NCBI GenBank assembly: GCA_013396635.1
Contig: WBMW01003255.1
Span: 28,794 to 92,793, forward strand
DNA: 64,000 nt
From: Penelope pileata
Lineage: Eukaryota > Chordata > Aves > Galliformes > Cracidae
Direction of reading: 5' to 3'
The notes under the pieces were generated by a model that worked only from the letters and a program-made list of their open reading frames with translations, was not told where the DNA came from and made no database searches. This document shows positions 39,869 through 53,252 of the stretch, piece by piece (position 1 is the stretch's first letter; the number at the start of each line of letters is the position of its first letter). A program made the position numbers and the translations under genes.

Positions 39869-40437
39869 GGGTGCTCCAAAAGTAATGCCTCCTATTTATT
39901 TCCATGGAAGCTATAACAAAGAGCAAAATAACAGTATCTAGTATCAATACATAACAGTATCTAATCCCTGCTGCAAAACAGTTTTTCAACATAGTCACTA
40001 CCACTAGCTATGCATTTTCGCCAGCAATGAACAAGAGCCTGTGTGCTGCACTCATAAAAGTCTGCATAGCTGTCCACAACGTGGCTTGTCTTCCACGTTG
40101 CTGTCAACACTACTGAAGCGCACCACCCACCGCCTCACTGTGCTCACATCCACTCTTTGGTCTCCATCAACGTTCAGCAAGCATTGATGAATGTCAATGG
40201 GTGCCATGTTTTCCACATGGAGGAGGAATTCAGTTCCACACTTTTGCTTCATCTGCACTTCCATGTCAGACGCCATTGTGCCAGAGTGCCCCTCTACTGC
40301 CATCTGTCCCACGGCAACAAAATGTAACAGAATATTGGTTGGAAGGTTCAACCTCTGCTGTCGTATCACCAATATCCATCTCTGGCGTCATGGGCCAACA
40401 TGATAAAACAGAAGGCATTGTTTCAGAGCAGCCTTCG
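39869..40437 (-). mobile_element. Galluhop-type mariner DNA transposon, internally deleted
   Basis: The element is bounded by TA dinucleotides (39867-39868 and 40438-40439), the mariner target site. Its imperfect inverted ends read GGGTGCTCCAAAAGTAATGC on the left and, in reverse complement, GGCTGCTCTGAAACAATGCC on the right, four bases inside the right TA. Length is about 570 bases against the ~1.3 kb usual for mariners. On the minus strand the right part encodes the transposase DNA-binding N-terminus and the left part the extreme C-terminus, so the middle, with the catalytic DDD core, has been lost. Galluhop is the mariner family known from chicken. The match to it is from memory of the terminal sequence. 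Confidence 0.9.
39970..40276 (-). pseudogene. Mariner transposase remnant (N-terminal HTH joined to C-terminus)
   Basis: On the minus strand a likely start MASDMEVQMKQKC at 40276 leads into a mariner-type paired-like helix-turn-helix segment with APIDIHQCLLNV and VDVSTVRRWVVRF, then the linker NVEDKPRCGQ. The frame ends at TGA (40052-40054). In another frame, the adjacent sequence reads DFYECSTQALVHCWRKCIAS and GDYVEK-like residues (SDYVEKLF), which is the C-terminal end of mariner transposases. The catalytic core between these parts is absent, and the junction near 40065-40080 is out of frame. If expressed, it could only give a DNA-binding stub. Confidence 0.8.
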
Positions 40438-43400
40438 TATATAAATACGCATTATAGGTATTCATAGTGGATTCCTGTATCTTTCACTAAGATTTTCTGT
40501 CCTGTCTGTTCTAGCTGTTTCCTCCTGTCCATTTTAATTCATATCACCTCAAAAAGTTTTCATCTTTTGTGCAGAAGACTGTTCATTATAATCTCCTTTG
40601 AAAGGTGAAAACCTCAGCTAACAGTGCTTGAACTTTGAGTTGAAAACATTTCAGACAAATTATGTGAGAAAAATTTTCAATATGCTTTTCTTTTTTACAA
40701 TTAACATTGACATTTGTTTACTTCAGGGCACTTCTTAAGATGAAAGGTTGACTTGGTCATGGTGGCTTTCATATAATAACAATGAAATTATGATGAAAAA
40801 TAATATTAATTTAGTTGATATAAAGTTAAATTGAAATTTTCATAAATGTAATATTAAATTTCATTGGAATGTTATTTTTATGGTGAAAAGTAAAATTTTT
40901 GCACATAATCTTTTAAAATAAATATATTAACATTTTATACCTCTTAGAAAAGGCCTGTGTATACAACACCCCAGTATAGGCCAAGAATTTACACGGTATA
41001 TCAAAATTGGCATATGGTGGTTTGAGATCACGTCAAACGTCATGGCTTTAGCTAGTCTTTACCTTTTAGAGGTCTAGACAAGATGAAATGTGAGGCCTGT
41101 GTTACCTTGCTTTCTGGTGTCTGCAACATTCCCGTGTTTTGGAGCACTGCATCTTGGATTTCTTGTGAGGCAGGCATCTTTTGGGCCACGCTATCCCTCC
41201 AGCTCTTGAAGGCCCCACCAGCAGCAGCTCATCCCTTCAGTGCAGCAGCACAAGCAGCTGTAATTACTGGCTGCAGGTGTAAATGCTGGCTCCCTTGGCC
41301 TGAGAGAACTGAACCATGGCCATGATTAAAGGTAGTTAGCTATCCCTAATGACTACAAACATGCGGTGCTGATAATTACAACTACATTTCATTCCACCAC
41401 CCCTGAGGACTGACCTACTGCCAGCAATAAACTTTGTTGTTTTTTTTTTTTACCTTAAGTTTTGTACTTTTTGGAATTCAGTTTTATAATTATTTAAAAA
41501 TCCCTAAAACTTTTTCTTAAACAAGATTTTTCTAATCCTTCTTGACCTTCTTTGATTCATTGTGACCTATGTTATGAGAAAGACGGCTGTAAAGGATCTG
41601 ATAGGAGCCAGAAGGGGCAGAATGCTGGGTAAGGATGAAGTCTGACCCAGTATGGTGACTTTCCGTATTCCAATTTGTGCCAGTCATATCAATTCATACA
41701 TTACTTTGATGTTATCAAACCTGTGAAGCTACAGCTAATGTTACTCTTCACATATTAAAGTCAATTACGAGCTTATATACCCTGCTGCTTGATGGCCTAA
41801 ATGAGCATATTCATGGTATCCACAATAAGAGCCAGTTATTTGATTATAAAGCAAATTAGGATGTTCCTATCATTAGAATCTGCGGCTGCCTGCTCTGAAA
41901 AAGCAAGATGTGCCAGTTCCATAAAATGCTTATCTATTAATCAATTGCATTCAAATATAATCCCCTTTGAAGGTATGTGTAAAGGGCAGAGTAGCTGCTG
42001 CAGAAGGATTTTTCATTCTGCAATAGAAAGACCACAGCCTCCAGATCTGCAGGAACTGGTTTCTGGTACCACAACCATTACTTATTGTCCCAGAGGACAC
42101 ATCTATTCAGATGGTCTCACTATGTGATCACTGTTTGTGACTTTTGCTACAGAGGTTGCTGTCTTTAAAACTCACTGAAATCTTTTTTCTCCACCTTTAC
42201 AAAAAGGTTCCTAATTAAGGAAATGCAAACAGGAACTTCTCCTGAGCCTTCAATAACAACATAACAGATTGTAACATGAGGAAGAAAAGAAGTGAATGTA
42301 TGCTCAGTCCCTCTGGCAAAGGGAAAAACAAACTAAAAAACATTATGATCTTTTTGGCATTTAATAAATATCCTTCTATATGGTAACATAAAAAAAAATC
42401 AATAATGCAGAGCCACTACTTAAAAAAAAGAAAAAAAGAAAGGAAAAAATGAAAAAAAGAAAAAGGATACTACAAGATGTTCCAGTTAAAATCTCTCTTA
42501 ACTGGCTCCAGAGGGGCAGAGTCATCCCTCGTCCGCTTCAGCTGGAGCAGTTCTGACCAGGAGGTGAGGCCTCGTATATGATAGGGAAGCACAGCCGGAA
42601 AAAAAAGGAGTGGAAAGGGGATTTCAAGGTTGAAACATCTATACAACAGACTCCTTTGGGGCAGGCATAAAACAATCAGTCAGGAACTTGTATTTTTGAC
42701 ACAGTAGAACTGATTTCAATACTATGCTAAAGAGTTTCTCTGAAATATATTTTTTTATAGGATGCCACTGTTGGAGAACTTATTTCATTGATGAAGAAAT
42801 TGTGGGATAATCCTGTGTACTTGAGGAAAATTCTGTACAATCTGACCCTGGGAAAAGCAGGACCTTTATTACTGTCTGCAAAAGGGGATTCACAAGAGTT
42901 TGGTTTTCATGGGTATTGACTGATGTGATTTTGAGGAAACCATTTCACCCCTTTGATGGTGATTCCTCCTTAACCTTTCCTCCTTACTCTTTGCTTTGTT
43001 AACTCTTTGTACCTGAAACTTTTCTGACTAGGAGCTGAGTGATACAAAGAAAATCTAGATTAGCATGGGTCCTCTGCATATGTAAATCCCAAGCTCATTT
43101 ATCTTAGGTAATTTGTACAACACAAGACTAAGATTTTTCTGTCCAGAAATAAACATGACTGTACTACACAGTCTGAGTTTTCAAATGTGAAAATTAAGAC
43201 CTTAAATCCGTGATTTGAAAATGTGTTAGCACAAAGCGGAGAACAACTCGGATATGTTTGGAGGATTACTGCCTTAGGGTCAATTGAAACAAGCAGATCT
43301 ATTGGGCATAGCAATGGATGGAGTAAGCAGTTGTAGGTGCAAATATGCCTGGGGCTTGTCTAACTTCCATTAAAACAAAAACTTTGATAGCACTAATCAT

Positions 43401-45431
43401 TTCTGTGCCTTTGCATTTTAAACAGCTAGTGGCATTGCCTGAGCATTTTAACTGCATGCTGGCAGAACTGTGGGCTGGCTGGGACCAGACACCAGGAACA
43501 GTGAAAAAGGGTGGAAGGACACAGAGGAGCACAACCACATTTTCAGGGCTGAATGAATATCCGGAGGTCAAACCAGAACAATTACAAGCCTCAGAGTGAG
43601 GAGTAACAAACTCATGTCTCCCAGAATTTATGAGCGAAATCCTAAGATGCCCTGGTGACAATGTGCCTGTGTGGGCTGGCTTACAGAGCTAAATCTGCAC
43701 CTGATGGCCCATGTGGGGTGAGTAAAGTGCTCTGGCAGATGCACATTTCATCCTTTGTCGCCACCAGCCAGTCCTCTATCTCCCTCCTTGTCACCACGAA
43801 GGCTGGTTGTCACAGAGGTGGGCAGGGATGTGCCTACACCTCTGTAGCCCCGTACCAACTGCAGTGCCTTACTGAAGCACCCTGGTGCTGCTGGTGGTTT
43901 AACCTAATGGGCTGTCTGTGTTGTTCTGGTGTTAGAGGACCAGGGGGCAAAGGCAGGGGAGTTTTCTAGGCACAGAAAAACCTAGAAATTCTACAGCAGA
44001 GTAGAACAGCTTGGGTTTGAAGTGCCTGTTTTCACTGACTTGCTTACTTAAAGCATGAGAGGCTCTAAGACTACTAAAAGTCAGATTTCCTGTTTTTGTG
44101 TTTATCTGATTGTGCTCAATCTTTGCATGTGAGTTCTTGCTGGGCTGCTTTGCTGCTTGTAGAAATAGATCGTGTTGCAGTTTGCAGATGTGTGTGGATT
44201 AGTAATACCTAATACTGAAGTCTAATTGGAGGGAGAGAGATGTGTGTGCAGAAGAGAAGCCTCAAGGAAGACTATTTTTCAATGTCTTTAAGAGAGATCA
44301 GGGCCATGATAACTTATCACAGTGAGTTTTCAACTCAAAAAATCTACATTCAAATTTTGGCTCAGGTGCTGAGGGAAAGTTAGTTTGCTGTGCCTTAAGC
44401 TGGCTTCCAGTCAAGTTTTTGAGATACCTTCTGCAGCATGCTGCATTCTTGGGCCAGCTAAAAAGCTTGGCTGGGGTGGTGGTGAGCAATTGATGCAGGA
44501 TGGCAGAGGGCTGCCTCCTGCCATCCATTATTCTTCCCAGAGGTAAAATCCTATCTCTGCTGCTGTCAGCAGCAGGACTTCTTCTGATTTTAGTGAAGAT
44601 GAATCTGATTCATATGGGCCTTGTGTATGATCAGTGGTGTGTCCAAAGCAAGCGTGTATAAAAGATTTTTGGTCTATCTATATTTCCTAATGAATTAATT
44701 AACTAATTGTGAACAATAGCAAAAGAAGAAGCAAACATCAAAGCTCAGAACTTCAATTTGGGGCTGGCAGTGATGATGAGGTGTGGATTAGGGCAGAAAA
44801 GTACATTTTGAACAGGCTTTTGTGTTTTCAGGGAGATAGAATCACCCATAGAAGCAATCTCTTCTGCTACATTTTGGGCAATACTATGCTAACAGAAATA
44901 AATGGTCTGCTTGTGAAAGGAACAGCTGGGCAAGAGAGCAGCTGATGGAGAAATACTTGCTGTACTGGCTGCTATGTCCTCCAACAGAGCCAAAACATGC
45001 TTGTTCCCAGTGCTCTCTGTGCATAGCAAGTTGGATACAGAGGACCCACCAAGGATGTCATGTGGGCTCGTACACTTGCAGTTCTCTTTGGTTTTATCTT
45101 TGCCAGGGAGGGTAAGAAAAGACAGCAATTGCAGGTCTGAAGGTACCATCTCTTTATATGACAGACACAATGTTTTCTTCCTCTGTGAATTTAGCCTCAA
45201 GGATCCTACTCACTCTCCCTTTCAGATCTTTCAGATCACATCTCTTCTGCCTCTGCTTTGTGTAATCAACCAATTACTAATGGCTTGAGAAGCAGGCAGG
45301 GATAATTGGCATCCACTTTGTAAAAGAATAATCATGAATGTGAAAATAAATTGTATGGATTGTAATTGTTTTCCTTGCCTCTCTTTCTTTTTCACCACAT
45401 TAGTCCTGGTAGCACCTCAGGGAAGAATATA
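40438..45431. other. Intergenic DNA, no gene recognised
   Basis: It begins with very AT-rich sequence (40750-40960). The segment 41190-41340 is more GC-rich with several CAGCAG-type words. A purine tract is at 42422. Frames at 43345-43969 on both strands overlap each other and match nothing known. Confidence 0.6.
42422..42467 (+). repeat. A-rich purine tract
   Basis: A 46-base tract is made almost only of A and G (one T), with repeated AAAAAAAG-like units. Confidence 0.9.
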
Positions 45432-45500
45432 ATATAGGATAGCCATTCTGGGTCAGGCCAAAGTTCTCATCTAGCCAAGCATCTGTCTTTCGCAGGGACT
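45432..45500 (+). repeat. Ancient amniote interspersed repeat fragment
   Basis: The text ataggatagccattctgggt, caggccaaagttctcatcta, gccaagcatctgtctttcgc follows a repeat that is very common in reptile genomes ('atactgggtcagaccaaaggtccatctagcccagtatcctgtcttcc'). I do not assign a family name. It is followed after ~190 bases by a MIR-like element in reverse. Confidence 0.5.
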
Positions 45501-45689
45501 ATTAAAAGGTGGTTTGGAACTGTGATAAGGCAAAGCGGAGACATAGCAATCATTTTTCCTATACTTCTCTAGTCTTCAGCAATTAGTGTTTTGGAGAATT
45601 CCTAAGTTGGAATTTGTATATATATTGCAGTTCTCCTGGTCAGGTATTTTATAAGTCTAGCTGGCTGTGTTGCAAAATCCCACAATTAC

Positions 45690-45780
45690 TACCCTCACAG
45701 ATCCTGTGAGGTAGAAAAGTGGTATTATCTCCACATTATGGATTTTGAACTGAGGAGCAGGGAGACTTGAAATGCCACCA
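45690..45780 (-). repeat. MIR-like SINE fragment
   Basis: The plus strand gives the reversed MIR central region: ctcacagatcctgtgaggta, gtggtattatctccacatta, ttttgaactgaggagcaggg. This matches the pattern 'ctcacaacaaccctgtgaggtaggtattattatccccattttacagatgaggaaactgagg'. Confidence 0.65.
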
Positions 45781-48700
45781 TCTAAAAATAGATTAGAGCT
45801 GTTACACTTCATTAGCACAATAAAAACTTTGGAACAAATTGATACCCAGCCTGTCCTTAAAAATCCAACCTCTCTATAAACTTCCTATTACAATGCTACA
45901 TGATGAGACAAGGGTGACTGCAACCCTGAAATTTTATGATAGTTCTGTGTTGCTTCACTTTCCCAGTAAATGCCAGCAACATGATCCTATAGAATGACTT
46001 CAATTACACACCGTTGCTTCCAGATGACTTTCAGACTCCAACACCAGGCACCCCCAATTAAAGAAGGAAAGGTGTATGGACAGGTGGGATGTTCATCAGA
46101 AACGTGCAGATTGCTTAAAGGGATTTGCAGGGTGCTGAAAATGTCAATAGCTTGTGACTCCAAAAGATCACAGTACTAAAATAGATATCTCTTATGTTAG
46201 AAGGACTTTGGTAGGATGGGAGAATGCACACCAGGAGGTCAAAGCTGACAGTAGGTAGGACACAGGAGGCCTGTTTTATCATTTGGACTCCATTGCCCTG
46301 GTGTAAAAGATAGAGTAAAATCCACGCTAGGACCCATTAACATGCCGCTGATGCCACATTGTCTAACCATCAAGCGCTTGGCTCTACTGCTGTTATGTGC
46401 CTCCCTTAGTGAGTAGCTGGTACTAAACTTGACAAAGGAGAGAGATGTGTGTCTTGTGGCCTGCTCATTTCACAAGCTTACTTCCCTGTCTTTGCTTGAG
46501 CTTCATAGACTGGGAACCTTTCCTCCAGGTAGATGCTCCAGCTGGCTGTACAAAACACAGCAAAGGTGACTTTTTTTTCTTTTAAAGGTGGAACTTGAGG
46601 AGAAGAGAATGATGTGGCCTATCATAATGCTCCCAAAACAAACTGGGGTGAGAGGCCAAGGCAGAAAACTTCCCTACTGCTACAGTCTTACCGATACTAC
46701 TTTATCATTTACATGATGATCAAGAGACTGTAAGACCAAATATGAGGCTGTCATTCTAAATTAAAGACATTTGTTAGTTTGGCATTGATTAACACTAACT
46801 CACCTTGCTTTATCTTTTCTCTTTTTATTCTTCTTTTTTTTTTTTTTAATAAGTATGTACTCATTGTCACAAGGCTACTGTACAATAAGTACTAAACGGC
46901 TCTGCTCCAAAAGAAAATATCAAAATACTTTTTTAGCTATTGGTAAATTATTATTATTGTTGTTCACAGCTCTCGTTTGGCTAATTGTGAGACATCTGGT
47001 TTGGATACCTCGATATTACACGTAAATGGCTAATAAAGCTATGAAGTAAGCATTTTGAAGTACCTAAAAGATCTTACTAATGTAAAAGGCCTATATTAAT
47101 TTTCTTCTTCTGTTCATCCAGAAAGTTGGTTCCAATACCAGCAGCGTATTAGCTGGATGCAGCTGACAGCAGTTTTAATGACCTTGACATTACAAAGGGC
47201 TCAAATAAATGTTACAGATGTTGAATAAATGATAAAGATGCTTAGTAATACTCACAAATAACACAGGATATAAACTAAGTATCTTGAAAGCAGAAAACTT
47301 TTAAAAACATTGTCTTCTTTTCAGGAAGAATGAGTAAATATATATGCATTTTTTTCTTGGATATAACAGTCTTCTGATAGAGTTTTTCACACTCGTTATT
47401 TTATGTGTCTCCTCATAGCAACCAAACTGCTGGGAACAACAGGAAGGAAGATGTCGTTTATGCTGCCATAGATGGTAGATAGAAAGACTACTTTTCTGCA
47501 CTGGAATTTAGAGACACTTTTGAGAAAAACAACAGAGACTTGAAAATGACAAACACACACAACCTGGATCCCCGCTGGTCACAAAGGCAGATCCATATTG
47601 TACTAATGGTGGTGCTTCCCACTCTTGTTGCCAGGTAATTTGCTTGAGTAGTCTATCTGAGAGGAACAGTGAATGTTTATGGTGGGACTCAAATCCTGAT
47701 ATGCCTGATATCATCATCTTGGCATCTATGGGGAGAGTTAGTGGCAGGACAGGGAAACAAATTTGTTGTCTCATTATCTTTTAATTTGTATTAGAAACAC
47801 CTCCAAATAGTTGGCTTTCCAAGGTGGCCCTTTCTAGTTATTTCTCAACGGGGCAGCACAGTGCATTGTTAAGCGTAAATTGCTCTTGGCTAGTTTTTCA
47901 AAGTAATTTGACAACATAGTTTGATTTGGCTCTGACGTGATCTAGAAGCTGTTTCCCAGTAGTGGGACAAAGGGAATGTGAAGAAACTATTATGCAGAAT
48001 TCCTTGCAATTTGCTGCCTTCTTACAACACCTATAATGTTTTGCTTAACAGTAGCAATCTTACTAGGTTCAAACACTCTACTTAGATGCGTTCAGTGATT
48101 ACATGAACTGTATGGATTTCATACATTAGATGAGACTTGGCTTAGAATACTAATGTTATGTGCTTTACAATAATGCAGTGAATCCCAATTTCATTTTGAT
48201 TGCAATAACTCGAAGTCAAATGTGCAAACCTTTGCTAATTTCAGTTGATTTTACCTTTATCGTTTTGCACATTACATGATCTACAGCCACACAAACAAAA
48301 GCTTGTTTGGACTTACCGTGCCTTCCTTTTCAGAAAACAGAATTCTTTTTAATTAAAAACACTTTAAAAAAAATCAGTATGTGTAATTGCTAACACCTGC
48401 TATGTGTTACTAACAGATGTTTCTTACTCACCTAAGGGAACTGTTATAATTACACTATAAGCTTATTGGAATGGCATTTAACCAAGATAGTTTAGGAACT
48501 TTAGGTGGTGACTTTGTGTTCTTTTATTAATCTTTCCTCTAAAAAAATTTTAAATTATGAGCTTTTATTTTTTTAATTCATTAAAACAAAAAAATCAGTC
48601 CTCCTGACTCCACTCCCCAACCCATATTAACCAAAATAAGATTTGGGAGTTCAGTGTGTCCTCTTTCTTTGGTCCATCCCTGAGCATCAGGGAGGAGTTT

Positions 48701-51589
48701 GCATGTGTTGCTCCAAGCGTAGCACTGGAGCCTGCCTCAGAAAGGCTCACAATCACGCAGTGGGGTGAGATCTTACAAGGCCTGCTAACGGTGGGGTTTG
48801 AGGAACGCAGACTGGCTGCGTGGTGTTAGGAAGCCCACTGAACCTCCATGCCTCTTGTCCATAAAACAATGGTGACGCTTGCCCCATGGTGTGTCGGGAG
48901 GCCCAAGTCAGAGGTAGTAGCACAGGGCTGTGAGATTTTTGTCTTCAAGTAAGGGCTGGTAGTAGTAGCTCTAAGAGCTGAGCTGTGGCTAGCAGCTGGC
49001 AGCTTGGAGGCTGGCCTCCTCAGTGCCATGGAGGCCTGCTGGTGCGGCAGCTCACAGGAAGCGCTCTGCATTCCTGCACCTTCCAACTCGCCTACAGAAT
49101 GACTGTTTCGTGTTCTCCCTCTGCATCTCCATTTATGAAACTAATCACACAATTACCTGCAGGCATGTGTTAAATATGACACTGGTCTCTGCAAAATAAT
49201 GGGCCAATTGCAAACAATGAATAAAGAGAAGCAGCTCCATTTATAACTGCTGTTTCAACAGAGCTGTGTTGTAATCAAAGTGATCTGAGGGTGACTCATT
49301 AATTAATTGATGTTCTTTTTTATTATGTGCTATTGAGTTAATGAGTAATTTGTGCTAGATAACTCTCTGAACACACTGATTACGTGAGATATTTTCTGGG
49401 GCTTTCACACCAATGACATGCTGAATAGGTGGAAGATGGTATTTGCTTATGTATACTCATTATTAGCAGGTTCAGGATGAATATAAATCAGTAGAAGGGC
49501 ATTTTAAAAGGTATTAAGACACATGCAACCATTACTTTAAGGCTTTAAACAGATACTCTGCAGCTTTTAATGCCTTAAATAGTATTAAAATCACTTTCTT
49601 TATACTACTACTATCACCCACAATTGGCAGCTTCTAGAAAGGGTGCCTACACAAAAGATTTTTACTGGGAGCATGTTTGTGCTAATGGCCTATTACCTTG
49701 CACATATTGTATTTTGGTTTCCTTTCGCAAGGTACTGAAGTGAACAGTAAACAGGTTTGGTCTGCATCATTGGGCTGAAGTAGGAGAAATGTATTAAGTG
49801 AATATGTAATTGGCTTTTTATCTAAAGTGGTATTTAAAAGAATAAAAACACTGTTCTTATATACAGTACACACTTTGCTTTCTGTAGCTTGAGTTGTTAA
49901 AGCTTTTTCTTTATTGAAACCACAACATCTCCAATGCCATAGGAGTTTTTTATTCATTAAACAACAAATGGCTAAATTGATAATTTAGTCTGACAACAGC
50001 AGCACAGTGGAAGCTTTCAGAAGAATCAGCTAAATGTATAAAATTATACCCAGCAATCACTACAGACCTTCATTTTTGACAAGATTTGTTCTAGGTACAG
50101 ATGACTGTAAACTGCCTACTGCTGAGAAAATTATAAGAAGCTGCTGTATATTACGTTGAAAAATGCCTTTAAAGTACTTTGTACAGGCTAAACTCTACCA
50201 GAGTCCCTGCTTGTTTGTTTCTTTTCTCCACATTCTCCCTTCTCACTGACCACTTTTCAATTTATTTTCCTCAAGTCATTTTACATGTAGGCAATTAGGA
50301 ACATTTGAGGGGGTGGAGGATGAATTTTATTTACATTACACGAGCATAAATTCGAGCATTTTGGGAGGGTGGTAGGAAGAGGCAAGAAGATATGTTTATA
50401 AAAAAAAAAGTTAAGCGAGATAAAAATACAACTATGAAACAGGTCAACTCTTAGCCCTGGTCACCGCTCCTGCAGAATCCAGGCTGTCTTGATTCATCGC
50501 TGGTTGAGGCACGTAAGACATGGCAGATTATGGTTGGCAGAGGAGCTTCGTACAGTTGAAAATCAAGGTTTGATAATTTGTACTCCTCCAGGTGGCTTAA
50601 AAAACAGCAGCTCAAGAATAATGTATTTTTTTTTTTTGGACTGGCTAAACTTACGAGATCTGTAGAGACAGAGATAGAATACCCTAAAGATAGGAGATAC
50701 AAGTGGAAGCAATCTTGTCTGGCAAATAAGCATTCACTGAACAGTGGTCACAAGCAGAACATTTTACTGTATACAGACAGAGCATGTTGGCACACAGAGT
50801 GATGGAGAAGGAAACCTAAGGTAAAAAACTAAAAAGAACCCAAAGGAGTGGTCTAAATTTCAATCAAAAAGATCAATAAGGTAGCCTGGCAGATAATCTC
50901 TTTTAATATTGTCTTATGATACTATACTGTGGTGTTGTTGCAAATGTTTCCATTAAATATATCAACTCCCACCTATTAGTTTAACAGCCAGGCAAGACGC
51001 AAGATTGAAATACAGGAAAAGGTGTAATCAATCTTTGACCTTTCTCAAATCTACATTTGTTTTGTACCTCTGCATGCTAATTTTAGATATCTAAGTGATT
51101 AAGATATCGAAGTTCAGAGTGCTCAAAGCAATGCCATGCCATCATATTGCAGCACTTCAAACATGTATATCAATTTTTTTTTATCCTTACACGAGTTAAA
51201 ACTGATAGAACGGTAAGACTATTTTTTTTCCTCTGTAGCAGGACCACCCTTCTCTTCCCCATGATGAGCATATATCACAAAATGCACACAGGTGCATATG
51301 AGTAACACTGCATTTAACAATGAACTGCTATTTTCCCATTTCACTCTCTTAGCTTACCCCATGCAGAGCCGAGCAGTTGCACTTTGTGGTCAAGTGCTAT
51401 AGCATTTACAGATCTGCTAGTATGTAGTTGCCTTCATCCCCAACAAACCTCTTGCAGGATTAGATGGTTTTGGTGCTCTCCTACCTCAGATCCATGGTTA
51501 CTTACTGCACATATTAACGCTCTGCATTTCCCAGAATGTCCTAATACTACTAGTAACATTTCCATGCATAGCTCTTGATTTTCTGAAGA
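45781..51589. other. Intergenic DNA, no gene recognised
   Basis: A GC-richer island at 48690-49090 contains frames on both strands without recognisable domains, and may hold a very worn MIR-like piece near 48830-48890. The 49240-49440 stretch has an AP-1-like TGACTCA word next to TTAATTAATTGA and looks like a possible conserved non-coding element. Confidence 0.6.
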
Positions 51590-51760
51590 GCTGAACTGCT
51601 TTACAAAAGCAGTGTAGGTATTTAGCCCCACTTGGCAGATGGGGGCAACTGAGGCACAGAGAAGTTGAGTGACTTGCCCAAGCTTATAGCAAGTCAAAGA
51701 CAGAACCAAGGTCCTTTATTTCCTATTCCCCAGCCCTATTTCTGAACCAGGGATTTCTAT
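51590..51760 (-). repeat. MIR-like SINE
   Basis: This reversed MIR is clear. It contains actgctttacaaaagcagtg, cccacttggcagatgggggc, aactgaggcacagagaagtt, gagtgacttgcccaagctta and tagcaagtcaaagacagaac, in the consensus order. It lies in the region downstream of the LMO3 stop codon and includes the second available AATAAA word on the minus strand (51715-51720) near its edge. Confidence 0.75.
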
Positions 51761-53228
51761 CAAGTCTGTAGTCTACTAGTGGAAAGCTCAGATGAACTCT
51801 TTGTGGCTTCTAACTGGAAGAAGCAACAGTGGCTGGAGGAGAAAATTGAAATTGGAATCAAAATAAGATAATATTTTCCCCCTTCTGGCCATCCTCACCT
51901 TCATGGAGAGGCCAAGATGTTTACTGCACTTGGAGAGAATCTGGAAGCCTAATGGTACCTCTGCTGCATCGGTGTCTCAAAGACATTAAGGGACTGCGGA
52001 AGGGAGTGGAAGGGAGACTTGTGCTCGTGGTTGGGAAGGAAGAGAGTTCTCAAAGTAGGGCTAAATTTCATTTGAAAAGCCACATGGAACTTTTTCTTCC
52101 AATTAGCAAGAACAACCTGATGAGTCTTTATCACTTGCTAGTCCTGTATGGATGAAGTCAAGCTATGTGAGCCATGCTTATTTTTAAAAGGGTTCACAGC
52201 CAGAAACAAAACCACACAGTAACAATAGTCATTAGAACTAAATATCCATTTCTAAATCAATCCACCGTGCAGTGTACTCAAAACCACACACTAAAGGAGT
52301 TACCCCACTGCATTACAGTTTCTTTCCCCATCCCCAGGAAAAACACGTTGAAACTGCACAATGGGTCAGGGAGTGCCAGGAAGGACAGCACTGAACTTCA
52401 GAAGAGATGAGGGTTCTCAGGCTAAACAAAAACAAGAGCTCAGCTTCATAGCAATGTAGGATATAATGTGGTTCTTTTCTATTTTTTCATGTTGTTTTCT
52501 AAATGCAAGCTGTTTTCCTGGTGAGCCAGATTACAGTGGCAAAGAGAAAAAAATTAAATATGTGTTTAACAGCTTTTTAAACATTCATCTTGCCTTCCAT
52601 TGCCAAACACCTGTAAGCTCTGTCAGGGTTATGAGCACTTAAGGACATCCTGCTGATGCAATAGCTTCATGGCTTTAAAAACACAGGTCCACCTCTCCTA
52701 GAAAATGGGCTGACTGGCAACAGCAGCTGTCAGCAGTGATTCCCCCTCCGTCAAAAGGATTTTAATTGCCAGTATTGATGGGACAAACCTGTGGTATGTT
52801 CTTGTGGACAGCAAAGTGCCTGTGGAGTTCAGTGTGGTAGCTCTCACTTTCTGTACTAGCACTTCAAAGTTTTGTCCCATCTACACCAGCATTTAAATTC
52901 CCTTCAGCATGCACTGGGGTGGGTCACAGTGACCAGCCGCTCTCCTACTGCCAGCTCAGGGTCCTTTCCTGGATGTAAACAGATCCTTGGAGGGGGCTGT
53001 TTACAGTGCCTTCCAGTTTAACTCTTTTCCAGGGTCTGCTGAGGACACAGACCGAGAAAACTTCGGGCTAAACCCTGACTTTAAAAAATCAAAATAATAA
53101 AATAAAAAAAAGAGAGAGGAAAAAAAAGTGGAACCTCATCAAATTTTAAGAAATTTTTGAAATGTATATAAACAAAGTACTCTCCCTTTTCTCCCTGCCC
53201 TCAAATTAAATGTGTTCAGAAAAATAAC

Positions 53229-53252
53229 ATATATATTTATATATATATATAA
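53229..53252. repeat. AT-dinucleotide run in the probable LMO3 3' UTR
   Basis: Alternating AT/TA with a single TTT interruption. It is self-complementary and could form a hairpin in RNA. Confidence 0.9.

Noticed and set aside
48810..48905. Possible additional MIR-like fragment
   Set aside because: Only one block (cataaaacaatggtgacgct) resembles MIR, which is too little to call.
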